The notes beneath the pieces are model-generated. The model was not told where the DNA came from. It made no database searches and saw only the letters and a program-made list of their open reading frames with translations. From NCBI GenBank assembly GCA_001414345.1, contig LLCB01000044.1:1-64000 (forward strand): 64,000 nt of DNA, in the 5' to 3' direction. Position numbers and translations under genes: made by a program. This document shows, piece after piece, positions 21,390 to 32,733 of this stretch. The stretch is from Hymenoscyphus infarciens. Lineage: Eukaryota > Ascomycota > Leotiomycetes > Helotiales > Helotiaceae. The first letter of the stretch is position 1; each line of letters begins with the position of its first letter.

Positions 21390-23848
21390 TCAACTCTTCC
21401 CCTGCGCCTGACTCTTCATAATCAACTCCGTCAACTTCGCAATCTGCACACTCAAATCCGCAACCTTATCCTCCAGCCCCTTCTCCCGTTCCTTTATCAA
21501 CGAAAGATCCTCCGCACACTGTTTCGCTCTAAAGCTCCTTTCCTTCAGAAGTCCCGAGCTGGAGTTATCTTTCCCCGGCGAAGTACCATGAAAATTATCA
21601 GAGTGAACCCTATCCCTCTCTTCCTGTTCATGAAAGTATCCATGTGCACCTCTGTTCGCTTTGGCCTTCGCCTCTTTAGCTTTGACCGATTCAATTAGAA
21701 TACGCGTAGTTTCGGGCATATCGGATGAGAACAGATCTTCTCCTGATTTATAAAGTCTCCATGGAAGGTGTTCTAGGACCCAGATGAAGTAGACGATTGG
21801 AACGTGGCTGAGTTTGAGAACCACAATTCGGGCTCTTCGGAGAGAATTGGAAGACAGAAAGAGGCGCAGAGGACGAATGAAGAATAGAGGAATGAGGTTC
21901 TGCGAGGGACATTAGCAATCAATCGTTTCCAAAAGAAATGATACACATACCAAGGGTGGATAGAAGTGAGTAAGACTATTGCTAGTTGAGGCCTCGAGAA
22001 CGTAGACAGAGTAGACGTAGAGATGTTCTTCCCGAGCATTCGCAAAGATCTTGGAGAAACTCTCGCGCATAACACAAACCAATGAAGTAATCAAGAGAAT
22101 ATTTGTCATGCAAATATATATAAGCATCAGCGGTGGGCCGAGTCGGGGATCAATCTCGTGCATGATATCGAAACCCAGAGAGCTTGAACCAAAGAAAATT
22201 TTGGTCAAGTTCCAACTCATTTCACTCATCGTGAAGGTTTCTCTGGCCAGGAGGGAAAATGTGGTTAAGAAACCTAGATTAATTAGTAAATTATATCGAA
22301 AAAGAAAGGGATTACTTACCAATTTGAATGATTCCTACAAGGACCATGAATTTTACGAAGTCCTTGATCATAGCCTTCAAGCAAGGAATCAAGGTGGCGA
22401 AATATGGAAGCAAACTCAGGAGTGAGCAAAGTCTATACATATTAGCTGCATGTTTTAGCATACCGATGACAGCCAGCATACCTTGGAACCATAAACAACG
22501 CTTCCAATGAGAGAATGTCGAATGCGGTATTTGCAATCTCATCATCGTGGTGAAGTAATCCAATGGCCCCTGTTTAATTTATTAAAATGCGCTTCAGTCA
22601 TATGCTACGGGAGACTCACTGGTAGCCATGAAAGCTGCACCAATCAAAATGATGATGGTATCGAAACCGTTCCAAATGTCCACAGAATATACCATGGTCC
22701 CCGCCCCCAGGAACTCGCTGAATTCATCGTAGGTGAACGCGGCAAACCAGATATACAAGAATATCTCGGATGGGTAAATGCGATACCTAAACCTCATTAG
22801 CATTCCGAACTTGAAGCGCGTCTGATCATCAAACATACATGTCTCGCTCCATAAGTACGGTGTAGTAGAGGAACAAGAAGGTGGAGAAGAAGAGAAATTC
22901 GAAGAGCTTGATGTATTTAGGTACTTTCAAGCGGGCATATGGATCTGAATGTGCCCTGCTGTAGAACTGAGGCAACTTCACGGTATTTTCGTTGAGGTTC
23001 TCCCAGAATTGGATATCTCCTCGCCAGATTCCAGTGACAATCTTTTGGATAAGCGCTTGACTTAGGAACTTCTTGGAGTCGGATACAACCGCAATCTCGA
23101 GGCCCGTCAAGCCGATGAAGGATGATGTAGGGTCCTGGTTCTTTTTCTTGGCTCCATTTGCAGTTGGGGACATAGACCCTAGGGAGTGAACTGCTTGTTC
23201 AAGCTCATCCCGTCTGCTGCTTCCCGGCCTACTGAGAATGGTTTCGTTCCGACCAGAGGATTGAAACCGCGGCAATAGACTCGTATGCTCGGAAGCGGCA
23301 GTGAGGGAAGTGGTTGTAGATTGCGAGTCGATCATAGGTGGTATTTCAAACAAACAATAGTCAACGGCTTCTCGTTCGGAAAGTCGACTGAGAAACCTCC
23401 ATGCCACAATTTCGCATGCATTCGCTCGGGAGGCGTTGATTCGGGGGTCATCAGATCCCAAGGTGGAGAAATGCCATTTCAAGGTCCTGAATGTCGAGTT
23501 AGCCTGAGTGATGGCCTAAACGAGGAGGCAGATAGATACGTACAACAAGGCACTGATGATGACTTTGTTTTTGGTGTTGATGACCAGATAATCCACCAAG
23601 CTGCGAAGTTTATTGCCAGCTCCAGTTGTCCGGAATTGTTCGAAGGTATAAGGGAGTCTTATCTCGTCGACGAAGAAACTAGAGGACATCAGTATTTGAA
23701 TTGGAAGTGCATGCAAGGGGTTTTCAAACATGGACAGCTCGCGGACGACATCAATGAAGTGGTCGTCTGGGCCAATCTTGGGAAGGTCCTCCAGCCATTG
23801 ATCCCCGGAAAGGAGGTCGCCTGCCAAAGGGGAAGCAGGTGCCGTCAT
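21390..23848 (-). CDS. yvc1: Yvc1/TRPY-type vacuolar cation (calcium) channel
   Basis: Seven exons: 23848-23544, 23486-22839, 22786-22620, 22569-22482, 22432-22320, 22273-21951 and 21899-21390. Introns are 46-57 nt with donors such as GTACGT, GTATGT, GTGAGT and GTAAGT, and all phases agree, giving 717 residues. The cytosolic N terminus has AWRFLSRLSERE (about 129-140) and GIWRGDIQFW. Hydrophobic segments lie near 294-316, 321-342 (IFLYIWFAAFTYDEF), 355-372, 390-418, 424-448 and 484-508. A pore-like IFFGSSSLGFD precedes the last helix, and a Glu/Lys-rich coiled coil (about 670-712) ends the protein. Yvc1 releases Ca2+ from the vacuole in response to stretch and Ca2+; the location and role here are by family. 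It is divergent from the PI31 gene. ATG 23848 is the only good start next to the conserved region. Confidence 0.93.
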
Positions 23849-24664
23849 AGTGTCAGTAGAGAGTGCGGATGTCGACGTGAGGCTATTCCGGAGTTACGCT
23901 GTCGAGCTAATTTGTTTTGGTCAAGGAGCAAGTGAGTGAGGGTATCGCGGACTCTGGGTTAGGTAGAGATGTTGATGGAAGGGGAGGAAGGGGAAGGAGA
24001 CGAAGGAATACGAAGGAAGGAAGTCGCTGCATAGTGAAGGTGCAGGTGAGGTGCGGCGCCAGTCAAGGCAAGGCAATCATGACTGTTGGTGTGAATATTC
24101 CAGGAAGTTGCGAGCGTGCCCCTCTCAGGTTCAGGGCAATCGCTCCCCTTTTTTTGACGTTTAACCCCGGGGACGACGATAAGGGTTTGGGTTCTCAACA
24201 GGCACTACCTAAACAGGCGTGACAGGCGAGACAGGGTAGCCTGAAACACTTCCGAGGTCCATTTGATAGCTTACCGAAGGGTCATCCCTGCCCTGAACAG
24301 CCTATAAGGAGGGGTAGCTGGGGTACTCTGACGCTGTGGCTCCGCGCCTGGGGCTCAACTGGCTCTAGGCAAACGCGGGGAGTCGTATACGGAGTACTAG
24401 TATACAAGTTTCTACCACACTCGATTCCTCTCAAAGAACAAAACACCACGGAAGAGCTCGTCAACAACAAGAATCAACCACGAATAAATCACGAATAAAT
24501 CACGAATAAGAAAGCCATCAACCCATTAATAAAGCCACAAACAAACAACCCCTTCCTCGAACTTGTTCCGAGCAACGCCCTCTCTCCGCGCAAACGAAGC
24601 CCTTACCAAAGCTCCGAATAGCTTCATATAAACCGATTTGTTACACCTCCGCACACATTCAAGC
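23849..24664. promoter_or_regulatory. Shared divergent promoter region, yvc1-like / PI31-like
   Basis: 816 bp between two start codons facing away from each other, so both promoters must lie here. G-rich purine tracts occur at 23975-24015 and a GC-richer segment at 24290-24390. CGAATAAATCA is repeated in tandem at 24481-24509. ORFs at 23917-24222, 23959-24198 and 24282-24470 lack family features and are treated as chance. Confidence 0.5.
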
Positions 24665-25877
24665 ATGGCAACCAATCCCCTCAGTACCGAGAGAATCCTC
24701 TCGCGTATGGCAGATGCCATCCCTACACATACCAACGGTGATACGGGATCCGACTTCAGCAGTTCATACGAAGCAATCGCGCTCTTTTCACACGCATGCA
24801 TGATCGCAGTCGGATTCAGATTAGTGGGATACAAGGAGGGCCAGAAAATAGGTATCACATCTCCAAACTTGTTCGAAATACCATCTAACAACATTCGCAG
24901 AAGCAGAATGCGAAAAACTGGCTCCTCGACTCTCTCCAGAATGGAATTCTTCATTCGGCTCACATTCCTTCGTATACGCACACTCCCAGTCATCGATGCA
25001 ATACGTTCTCAAGGTCGACCGGCTAGGAGGCAAGGCAGAAATTAGAGGAATTGGACTAGGCGATGAAAGAATCACTCGATCGGAAATAACTGCCAAAGAC
25101 TACATCTCATCCGCGGCTCTCCCACTACGAATCACCATCACAGAATCCGGCGAGGAGGATCGATCGCATTTGGAGGAGAAATTAAAGCAGGTCTTCATAT
25201 CTCCTTCACGGATTCAAGATCTCGCAGATCTTTTCAAGACGCAGATCATTCAGAAATTGATCCCCGGACTCAACAAGGAAGGATATGAGGAAGCTTCCCG
25301 CGTTCACCAAGAACGAGAAGATCAAAGAGCCAATCCTTCTCCTGATCTTCTCGCCCACCCTCTCCCCGAATCAGCACGCCCCAATCCATATGGCATACCC
25401 CATGGCCAAGATTTACCACGTCCATACCCTCGGGGTGATTTCCCACCACCTGGTTTTGACGACGAGCTTGACATGAATCGAGGACCACGACGAGGATTTC
25501 CAGGAGGTCCATCACCATTTGGCATCGGAGATAGAGACTTGAACCCTCCAGGACTCGGCCCATACGATCCTCTTAGACCAAGTTTTACTCCTGGAGGCGG
25601 CATGGGCATGGGTGGTGGAATGCATCCAACTTTCGATGACCCTTTATTTGCTGGTAGAGGCGGAAATGGTATGTTTCCTGGAGGTGGAAATGCACCGCCA
25701 GGCGCGAGATATGACCCTACAGGTCCTGGCGGGGCACCCAGAGGCTCTGGTCAAGGCAGAGATCCATTCGATAATTTCGTAGATTATCGTGGTCCAAACA
25801 TGGGCGGACGTGGTGGTGGAGGTCCTGGATTTGGAGGCGATGGATTTGGGGGCTCTGATTTTGGTCCAATCATTTAG
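24665..25877 (+). CDS. PI31-type proteasome regulator
   Basis: Two exons, 24665-24851 and 24901-25877 (49-nt intron, donor GTATCA, branch CTAAC, acceptor CAG), giving 387 residues. The first ATG of the conserved part is used. The N-terminal half (about 1-165) is the alpha/beta FP domain that mediates dimerisation and F-box binding in PI31 (SYEAIALFSHACM, SFVYAHSQSSMQYVLKVDRL, ITAKDYISSA, LKQVFI). The rest is the Pro/Gly-rich tail typical of PI31, with MHPTFDDPLFAG, the best-known fungal block of this family, about two thirds along, and a glycine-rich end. PI31 proteins bind the 20S proteasome and affect its activity and assembly. The last residues (FGPII) do not form the HbYX-like end known from animal PI31. 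It shares its promoter region with the channel gene. Confidence 0.92.
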
Positions 25878-26353
25878 GGTTGAGAAGTTGATGTTGTACG
25901 ATGAAAACGAAAGGTGGTATGATTACGATAATTTGATAACGGAAGAGATTACTATCATTGGGTGAAATGATAGTAAGTCTCGGCGTCTGTTAGGAATTAT
26001 GATGATTTTATGATGATTAGTTCTTCCGTGGAAACTGAAGCAACCCCTCCTCTCCTTCTTAATAGCTAGCTAGTCTGGTCAATCACAACAATATTTGCCT
26101 CCATTGTTAGCCATGTCATATTCAAATTAAAGATATCAAGCATGGAAATCCCTTTCGTAAGTTGCTATTTATGTGTACGTTGTGTACGAGTATGTGGTGG
26201 CTTGCAAAGGAGCTAGCAGCGTCAAGAATAAGAGGCCACCAATCAGAAGCCTTCGTGAGTCACAACGATAACCTCACCTCAACTCCGCCACAGTCGTTCA
26301 TTCTACATAAAACCCCACCCGTCTCAACAACCCATCTGTAAAGATCTCAAATC
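25878..26353. other. Intergenic region before the F-box/ankyrin gene
   Basis: Holds the 3' flank of the PI31 gene and the promoter of the next gene. CTACATAAAACC at about 26303-26314 is a possible TATA element some 40-50 nt before the next ATG. No gene is seen. Confidence 0.45.
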
Positions 26354-27993
26354 ATGGCTTCTGCTTCACGGTCTCATATACCAGTCGGTTTCACAGATCT
26401 CCCACCAGAATTGCTGCAAGGGACACTGGAAGCGATCGTGTGTCAAAATAGTTTGTACGATGCCATGAATGCTCGTTTTGTTTGTAGTAAGTCGCTTTTC
26501 AAATCAAACGTAGGCCATACTAACAAGAGATAGAATCATTCAATACCGGAATCTTTGCGGCAATATGTACCACCCGTGCTCTAGAAAATCCAAACTCAGG
26601 AGAGCGGGGTGTAATGTACACAGGAACGCACTTCTTAACCGAATATCTTTATGTACGCACCATAAACGATCGAGATTGCTCTCTCTATTATACCAAAATC
26701 ATCAAATCAACCGTGGATTCCATTCTTGAATTCCAAGGCCGTTCAGAGGACGAGCAACTCCGACAAGAATATATCCGGAAACTATGCCGTGCAACAGCCA
26801 CCCGAAGTTATGGACCGCAATCCCAAACCATAGAAAGCATCTACAAATTTCTCAATCCGCGACATCCCTGGATATTAAAAAACTACGCCGAAATGTCCAG
26901 ACACTCATTCCGAGAGCACACCCCCTCAGAAAACGTCCTAGCAGCAGCCTCTTACCTCAATCTTACACCTTTAATCGAGAAACTCATCCGAGAGAAAACC
27001 CCAGAAGAGAATACTTACTTCGGTCGACCCCTCTCCAACGCCATCTTAAACAATTCTAAACAAAACACTCTTTCACTCCTGCAAACTGTCTCCCTACGCC
27101 ACGCACCGAAATATACACTCCCCCAAAATGTCCACCGCGGCGAAGAACTGCGTGAATACGCAATTTATCTTACCGCGTCAACTGGTAACACCTCGTTGCT
27201 ACACATCTTGCTCTCCCCCTCGTATTTTCACCAAGGCGGTGCTATCTCCCTTGAATTCGCACTTTGGTCCGCATATCGAGTCTGCATCGCAAGAGCCGCT
27301 TGGGGCGGTCATCTAGAAACAATAAAATCCATCCTCAACCTCTCAAACCTACAGGAAACCTACGATACAGCGATGTATGCATACGAAGCCGCTTATCCAC
27401 ATCAAGCACCGACTTGGAAGCCTTTTGAACATACGTCTAATCCGGCTGAACCGAGATATACGTTATATAACAGCATGATCAACGAGGCCGCGGCGAGAGG
27501 CCATATTGACGTCGTGAAATTCGGACTCGATGGTCTTGAAGGCTTAAGAGTAATAGAAAGAGACACGCATAGTGAAGCACTCGAGCAAGCTATAGAAGGC
27601 GACCATTTACAAACCGTAACACTCCTTCTTGAACGAAGAGTATCACCTGAACCCTTCGCGAGATTTATCACTCCTCTCGGTATTGCGATATCAAAAGGCC
27701 ATCTTGAGATAGTGAAGATAATGATTCATTATGGGGCGAAAGTCAATCTTACTTCTGCGATGTTGAAAGAACCGTTTGAGACGGCGGTGAAGGAGGGAAG
27801 GGTTGAGCTTGTGAGATTTTTAATGGGGAGTGGGTTTGTGGTTGATGAGAAATTTGGCAGACGGATGTTTTTTATTGCGAAGAGGTTGGGGTGGGAGGAG
27901 TTTGTGGGGGAGTTTGAGAGGTTTGGGGTTGGTGTTAATGGGGCTGTGGGGTGGGAGATGGTGGAGGGGAGGTTGAAACCTTTGTATGAATGA
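26354..27993 (+). CDS. F-box-like / ankyrin-repeat protein
   Basis: Two exons, 26354-26486 and 26534-27993 (47-nt intron, GTAAGT...TAG, branch ACTAAC), giving 530 residues. The N terminus (FTDLPPELLQGTLEAIV, about 13-29, then NARFVCKSF across the intron) resembles fungal F-box-like motifs. The remainder is helical with ankyrin-type units, clearest from about 240 on: ARAAWGGHLETIKSIL, NEAAARGHIDVVKFGL, EQAIEGDHLQTVTLLL, GIAISKGHLEIVKIMI and ETAVKEGRVELVRFLM. Such proteins are common and variable in filamentous fungi; F-box members can recruit substrates to SCF ubiquitin ligases, but the target here is unknown. The last 260 bases are strikingly G/T-rich compared with the A/C-rich start. The gene is convergent with the kinase gene. 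Confidence 0.82.
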
Positions 27994-28465
27994 GATTTGA
28001 GGTGTGAATTCATTTTTGTTGTTGGTGTTTCTGTCCTTGAAAAATACGAGGGGAAAATGTGGAGAAAATGTGGAAAGGGGGGACAGGGGTTTGATAAATA
28101 TGGAGTTCACATACAAGGTAAAGAGAAACATTGTGCACTTGTGGAGCCCCGCCCCCCAGAGTGGTCAGTAGGCTATTTAGTTGTTAGCCAGCTCTCACTT
28201 TCTAACTGATTAACTTGCCTAGAAAGCCTTTTGTTCCCCATACTAATTTACTAACCAGTCTATTCCCCCTTTCTAAGCGAAATAAAATTTTATGATATAT
28301 CATTTTGTGTCGTCACACGCCAGGCGAACAGTTCACGCTTGAGACATTCTTCGGGAAAGTTATCAATTGCACCTGGTTCACATCTCGCCTGAAATTTCAC
28401 TACAATACATCCTCTTTAGTATCTCTTCACGGAGATTTGGGAATGCCCACCCACATAATACAAGC
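27994..28465. other. Intergenic region between convergent genes
   Basis: Contains the 3' flanks of the F-box/ankyrin gene and the kinase gene. The ORF at 27997-28209 has no protein-like character. Nothing else is seen. Confidence 0.4.
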
Positions 28466-30341
28466 TCATCTGTAACTTGTTATACTCATCTGCCCACCCG
28501 CAGAGTGGAAATCAAATGAACCGCCGTTAGTATAAGAGCTCTGTTCGGTAGGACCATAGTACTGCCTGGATTGATGTGTTGTTGAGTTTCTGTATTCGAC
28601 ATTTGGCCCATTTCCAGAAGCTCTCCGTTCAGCATTCCACCTTTCCGAATCTGCCTTGAGGTCTGCAATCATAGTAGAAGATAAACTCTTGTATGTGTTA
28701 ATGAAGTAACCAAGTATTTTTTGCCGAGTTTGTGGGTTCGCGTAGCTTCCAGGCCGTACAAGGGCGTCGTTTCCCAGATAGCGACATATATCTGCCGTAA
28801 TAACCTCGCGATCAATACCATCCTTTGGTACAAAATATTCGATTGTACTTGACCTGGGCTGCTTCAACTCGTCCTTTCTATCATTTGACCTGTAATTCTC
28901 TTCAGCAAGCCGGCGGCTAAAGCTGTGTCTATAATTATTGTCGTCTGTAAATGCTTCAGAATTCGACTTGTGCGGAGAATGTTGGAGACCACCATCCTTT
29001 AATTCTTGGGTTTCCCACGATTCGATACTCCTAGTTTCCCGACGGAGTGCCTTGGGCTGTTTGAAATCCTCCCTCTCCCTCAAAATCCTGGTTTCAGCTA
29101 CAGACATTGTGTCTGAATTGGCTTTTGCAAAACTCTCATTATTTTGAGAAACCCGTTGAGTCATCGTACTCCACGAACCAGAGGGCTGTCCATCCACGTA
29201 GGTATGGTTGGGCGTTGGCTGACCTGAACTGAAATTCGAGGTGAGTTTCGTAAGGTCTGGTAAACTTGCAGAAAGCTCTGAAACAGCAGCCAGCAGCCAA
29301 GAACTATCATTTGCTTCATACACAGATAATCTTTCTTCGGGATTTGGCTGCATCACTTGACGAATGAACGTAACACAATTCTCGCTTGCACCAACCATCT
29401 CCAAGAGTGTGCCGGGGAAGACAGACACTCCCCTTGAGTAGTCTAACAGTTCCAATGGGTTGTTAAAAGTTGGTCGGAGCGTCAGAATATGGAAAATCAT
29501 TTCCCCCAAACACCACATATCGGCAGGAAAAGGATCCACATTTCGAGTGTCTCCTGATATTCCCGAATAGAGCTCTGGTGGAGTGAATCCTGGGGTTCCC
29601 CTTACTGTTGTTGATGCCCTTTCCCCTCCGATTCGTTTGCTCAGACCGAGGTCGCAAATCTTAACATGCCATTCGTCGGAAGGTTTGCTTTTGATGAGAA
29701 TGTTCTGCGCGCGTGTTAGACTTTACTCAAAGCCCGTTCTTTGGCAATAATAACCTTACCGCTGGCTTCAAGTCTCGATGTGCAAATTTGTTCTCGTGCA
29801 TGAACTGCAAACCTTGAAGGACTTGCCACCCAATCTCCTGAGCTTGATCCTCTGGCAAGCTTCCATGCTCGGCCAAGTACTTCTTCAATGAATCAAATCT
29901 CCTTGTTCACAATATTCCATCGCGATAAACAAGTGTTCGGTGTTCTGATACCAACCGTGCGATTTGACGAAGTATTGCACAAACTATATTATCAGTTTTT
30001 CAAATTGGTAAACTTTAGGCAAGGACTGCTAACCTTCTCCTGTGAAAATTTTGCCAGCGCCTCTAGCTCACGAACATAATCCATCCCTCTACTCCCTTGG
30101 ACTTTTAACTCTTTTACAGCTCGGAGCTCAGAGACTCCTTGGCTGCTCCCGTTATTTCTTTCCAGCCAGACAATTCCATAACCACCATGGCCAAGTTTCT
30201 TTTCGCGTATCCATATGTCTTGTCGTATCGTTCGTCGACCGGACGACTTTGTGTGAATTGTCGCAACGGGTATGTGTGGGTTTGGGTCGCCTCAAGCTCT
30301 GAATCTCGTACCAGCTCAGGGAGCGTCGCGCGAGGTCTCAT
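28466..30341 (-). CDS. Serine/threonine protein kinase with two apparent 1-nt frameshifts
   Basis: Three exons: 30341-30034, 29983-29760 and 29704-28466 (introns 50 and 55 nt), about 590 residues if both frameshifts are ignored. Kinase motifs in order: P-loop LGHGGYGIVWLERN, lysine AVKEL, hinge MEYCEQGDL, catalytic loop HRDLKPANIL (across intron 2), metal motif CDLGLSKR (DLG for DFG), TPGFTPPEL, DMWCLGEMIF and a final Arg in PEERLS. A Ser/Gln-rich tail without known domain follows (about 280-590). The frame breaks at about 30205-30230, between the ATG-linked start (DSELEATQTHTYP) and the P-loop frame. It breaks again at about 29885-29888, where GDLIH meets TGA and KKYLAEHG continues one base off. 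Each exon length becomes divisible by 3 if one base is added. Recent pseudogene or sequencing error; the sequence cannot decide. It is head to head with the HeLo-like gene. Confidence 0.82.
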
Positions 30342-30666
30342 ACCGTCTCGATTTCAACTACATCGATATCGCTTCATATATCGGTTCAGTGCCCAGCGAC
30401 AACACGCAATGCACTCGTCATTCGGACTGCATCAAGAATTTGGGATCGGTGTGATTGAAAAGAAGAGGTTCTTTGAAGAAACAAGGCTCCCCAATTTCGG
30501 GGGGTGCATCTTATCTCACGTGCGACACCACATTAGGTTGGCCACACATCATGCAATGCTACCGGGGCTGTGTGAGCGCAGTGGTGGCTGAGCTTGGCTC
30601 TCTGTGACTACTGTTAAAATGCCTGTGGAAGATAAAACTCTCTCCAAAAGTCGCCGCATACCAGAA
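30342..30666. promoter_or_regulatory. Divergent promoter between the kinase and HeLo-like genes
   Basis: 325 bp between the proposed start codons of two genes pointing away from each other. It contains a palindromic CACGTG (30517-30522), a core recognised by basic helix-loop-helix factors in fungi; whether it is used is unknown. Confidence 0.5.
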
Positions 30667-32325
30667 ATGTCCGCCGAGCTTGCGCTCGCAATTGTTGGGG
30701 TGGTGGACTTGTGCCTCAAGTAAGAAGTTATTCGGCTCTTCTTTCCCATCTAGGCTGACATGACCAGACATGGAAACGAGCTGAAAAAAATATGTAAAGC
30801 CCTGAGAGGTGCAGAAACAGAAATAGAAGAAAGAACTTTAAGATTAGAAAATGGTTGGCATCGATGTACGACCCAACTTGAATGTCTAAAGCAAGTTCGT
30901 CAAGTCATGGACGAGGACCACAAATTACTTTACGAACGAACACTGCGTATGCTAGTTGGAAAACTTGAGATCGCAACGTCAATTCTCAAAGGACTTGTGA
31001 AGGTTCAGGTTGGACATGGCGACGAAGACTATACACCAAGATCGCTGAAATATGCTTTCAAGAAAGAAAGTCTTGATGAGGCGATAGAGTCTCTCGAGAC
31101 ATGGCAGCGGCTTTCGGATCCCTCCTGGTTCCTGATCTTGAATATGAGCAGTAGCCGTGTCGATACAATGCTAGCGAACGAGAAATCGGAACTCGCTGCT
31201 TGCCTGCCATCAACTCCCCTCATACGAAATAATGCAACGAACAATACCATATCAATAACTGGCTCTTCAAAAATGTCCCTGCCCCCTACCGAACTCGCCA
31301 AAATGGAAATTCTTAAGATTCGGTTCTCCAATTCCAACATTGCGAAAACGGTCAGGTCCGATGCATACATCTTAGACAATATCGGCTTCGTTGATTCCAA
31401 CGACTACACAATAACGAAACTCAATATCAGAGAGTTAGCTAGGCGCTTACAACATGCCGAGACTCAAACGTTTGGCCTGTTAAGCTGCAAAGGTTTCATT
31501 GAAGAGAGGCCCGACCCCTGGTGTGGTATCACAGAAGCGTCATTCAGAATGGTCTTCCGGGCACCACCCACTTCATCCCACCCCAGAAGTCTGAGGGACC
31601 TGTTGAACAACATGGGAAAGCCAAATTCACTATCGCAAAGATTCTCAATCGCCCAAGGATTAGCGAAATCTGTCACTTACGTACATGTTTTTAGATTTGT
31701 TCATAAGAACCTTCGTCCAGACAACATTCTTTTATTTGAGACCGAAAGGAATGAGACTTTATCGGTGTTCTTGCTTGGCTTCGAGGGGTTCAGAAAAGAA
31801 GAAGGAAGGACGAGACGACTAGGTGACGAGACCATCGAGAGAAATTTGTATTGTCACCCATCCCGACAAGGCACTTCCCCTAAGAACGACTTCATCATGC
31901 AGCACGACATCTACAATCTAGGTGTCTGTCTCCTCGAAATTGGTCTATGGGAAAGCTTCGTCAACTATGATTCCAACGATGCAAACGCGACATTATCAAG
32001 CATGTTCCGGCTTCCACCAACGATGTCAAAAGACGAAATAATGAAGTTTCTGTTGACATCGTCAAAAGATCATTTTCTTCAACTAACACGAGATTCACTT
32101 CGCGTTTGCATGGGAACTAAGTACTCGGAGGTCGTGGAAACTTGCCTAACTTGTTTGGATCCTGGGAACAGTGACTTTGGTGATCCCAGAGAATTTGAGG
32201 ACGAGGATGGGATACGTGTTGGGGTGCGATATATTGAAAAGGTAAGCCTCAATCATACACCCTGCAATGACACTCTTGCTGACCATTAGAAGATACTTTC
32301 TCGTCTTAACTTTCTTTCTGTGTAA
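30667..32325 (+). CDS. HeLo-like N-terminal domain fused to a degenerate protein kinase domain
   Basis: Three exons: 30667-30719, 30768-32241 and 32290-32325 (48-nt introns, GTAAGA/CAG and GTAAGC/TAG), giving 520 residues. The short first exon supplies MSAELALAIVGVVDLCLK, the amphipathic start typical of HeLo-type and prion-inhibition domains, and the splice restores KHGNELKKICKALRGAETEI; the helical domain continues to about 140. A middle linker leads to a kinase-like region (about 255-480) with strong family features but no catalysis. The HRD loop is HKNLRPDN (330-337), DFG is LLGF (353-356), and no P-loop or ion-pair lysine is recognisable. QHDIYNLGVCLLEIG (396-410) and YCHPSRQG are typical of this fungal family. 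HeLo domains can form membrane-damaging assemblies in incompatibility reactions; a cell-death or regulatory role is inferred. The last exon encodes KILSRLNFLSV, the usual family ending. Confidence 0.85.
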
Positions 32326-32733
32326 TGGAGTTTGTGGTCTCGCTTAGACAGGGGTGACGGTCGTCTGTCATTATCGTTTAGCAGACTTTCTTTTTTTATG
32401 AACTGGACGTAGCAACCGTATCACATTCAAGATAAGCTCTTCTCTCTCAGTTCCAAGAACAGTGGGGGTTGCTCTTATTACCCAATAAAAGGACAGTGAA
32501 GTAAATTATTTCACAACCATTCATCAAAAGGGACTGACAAGTACCAAAGAGCAAGTTCTCAACTGTTAGTCTCACAAGAGAATAATTTCTATTACGAAGT
32601 AGGAAAAATACGTGGCTTTTGTGAATTCATTATTACCACTACCAAGTCAAAGATGTCAAGGGACTTCCTTCCCGAAAACAACAACTCACGACCCATCAGC
32701 TTGAAAAATCGCCCAATCTTCGAATTTTCACAG
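32326..32733. other. Intergenic region downstream of the HeLo-like gene, no gene seen
   Basis: Ordinary composition. It contains the 3' flank of the HeLo-like gene and unassigned sequence. The plus ORF that begins at 32653 is judged to be a shadow of the minus-strand relic that follows. Confidence 0.4.

Noticed and set aside
20926..21698. Two plus-strand ORFs of 98 and 128 codons
   Set aside because: The first is a CA-rich composition artefact; the second is antisense to the last exon of the Yvc1-like channel.
22051..23935. Plus-strand ORFs up to 216 codons
   Set aside because: They are shadows of the seven-exon minus-strand channel gene, whose exons join in phase with conserved motifs.
24526..25609. 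Minus-strand ORFs opposite the PI31-like gene
   Set aside because: They are antisense to a gene with clear family motifs; the Pro/Gly content simply mirrors the glycine-rich tail.
27820..28131. Minus-strand ORF of 103 codons
   Set aside because: Asn/Pro/Leu-rich low complexity mirrored from the G/T-rich end of the ankyrin gene.
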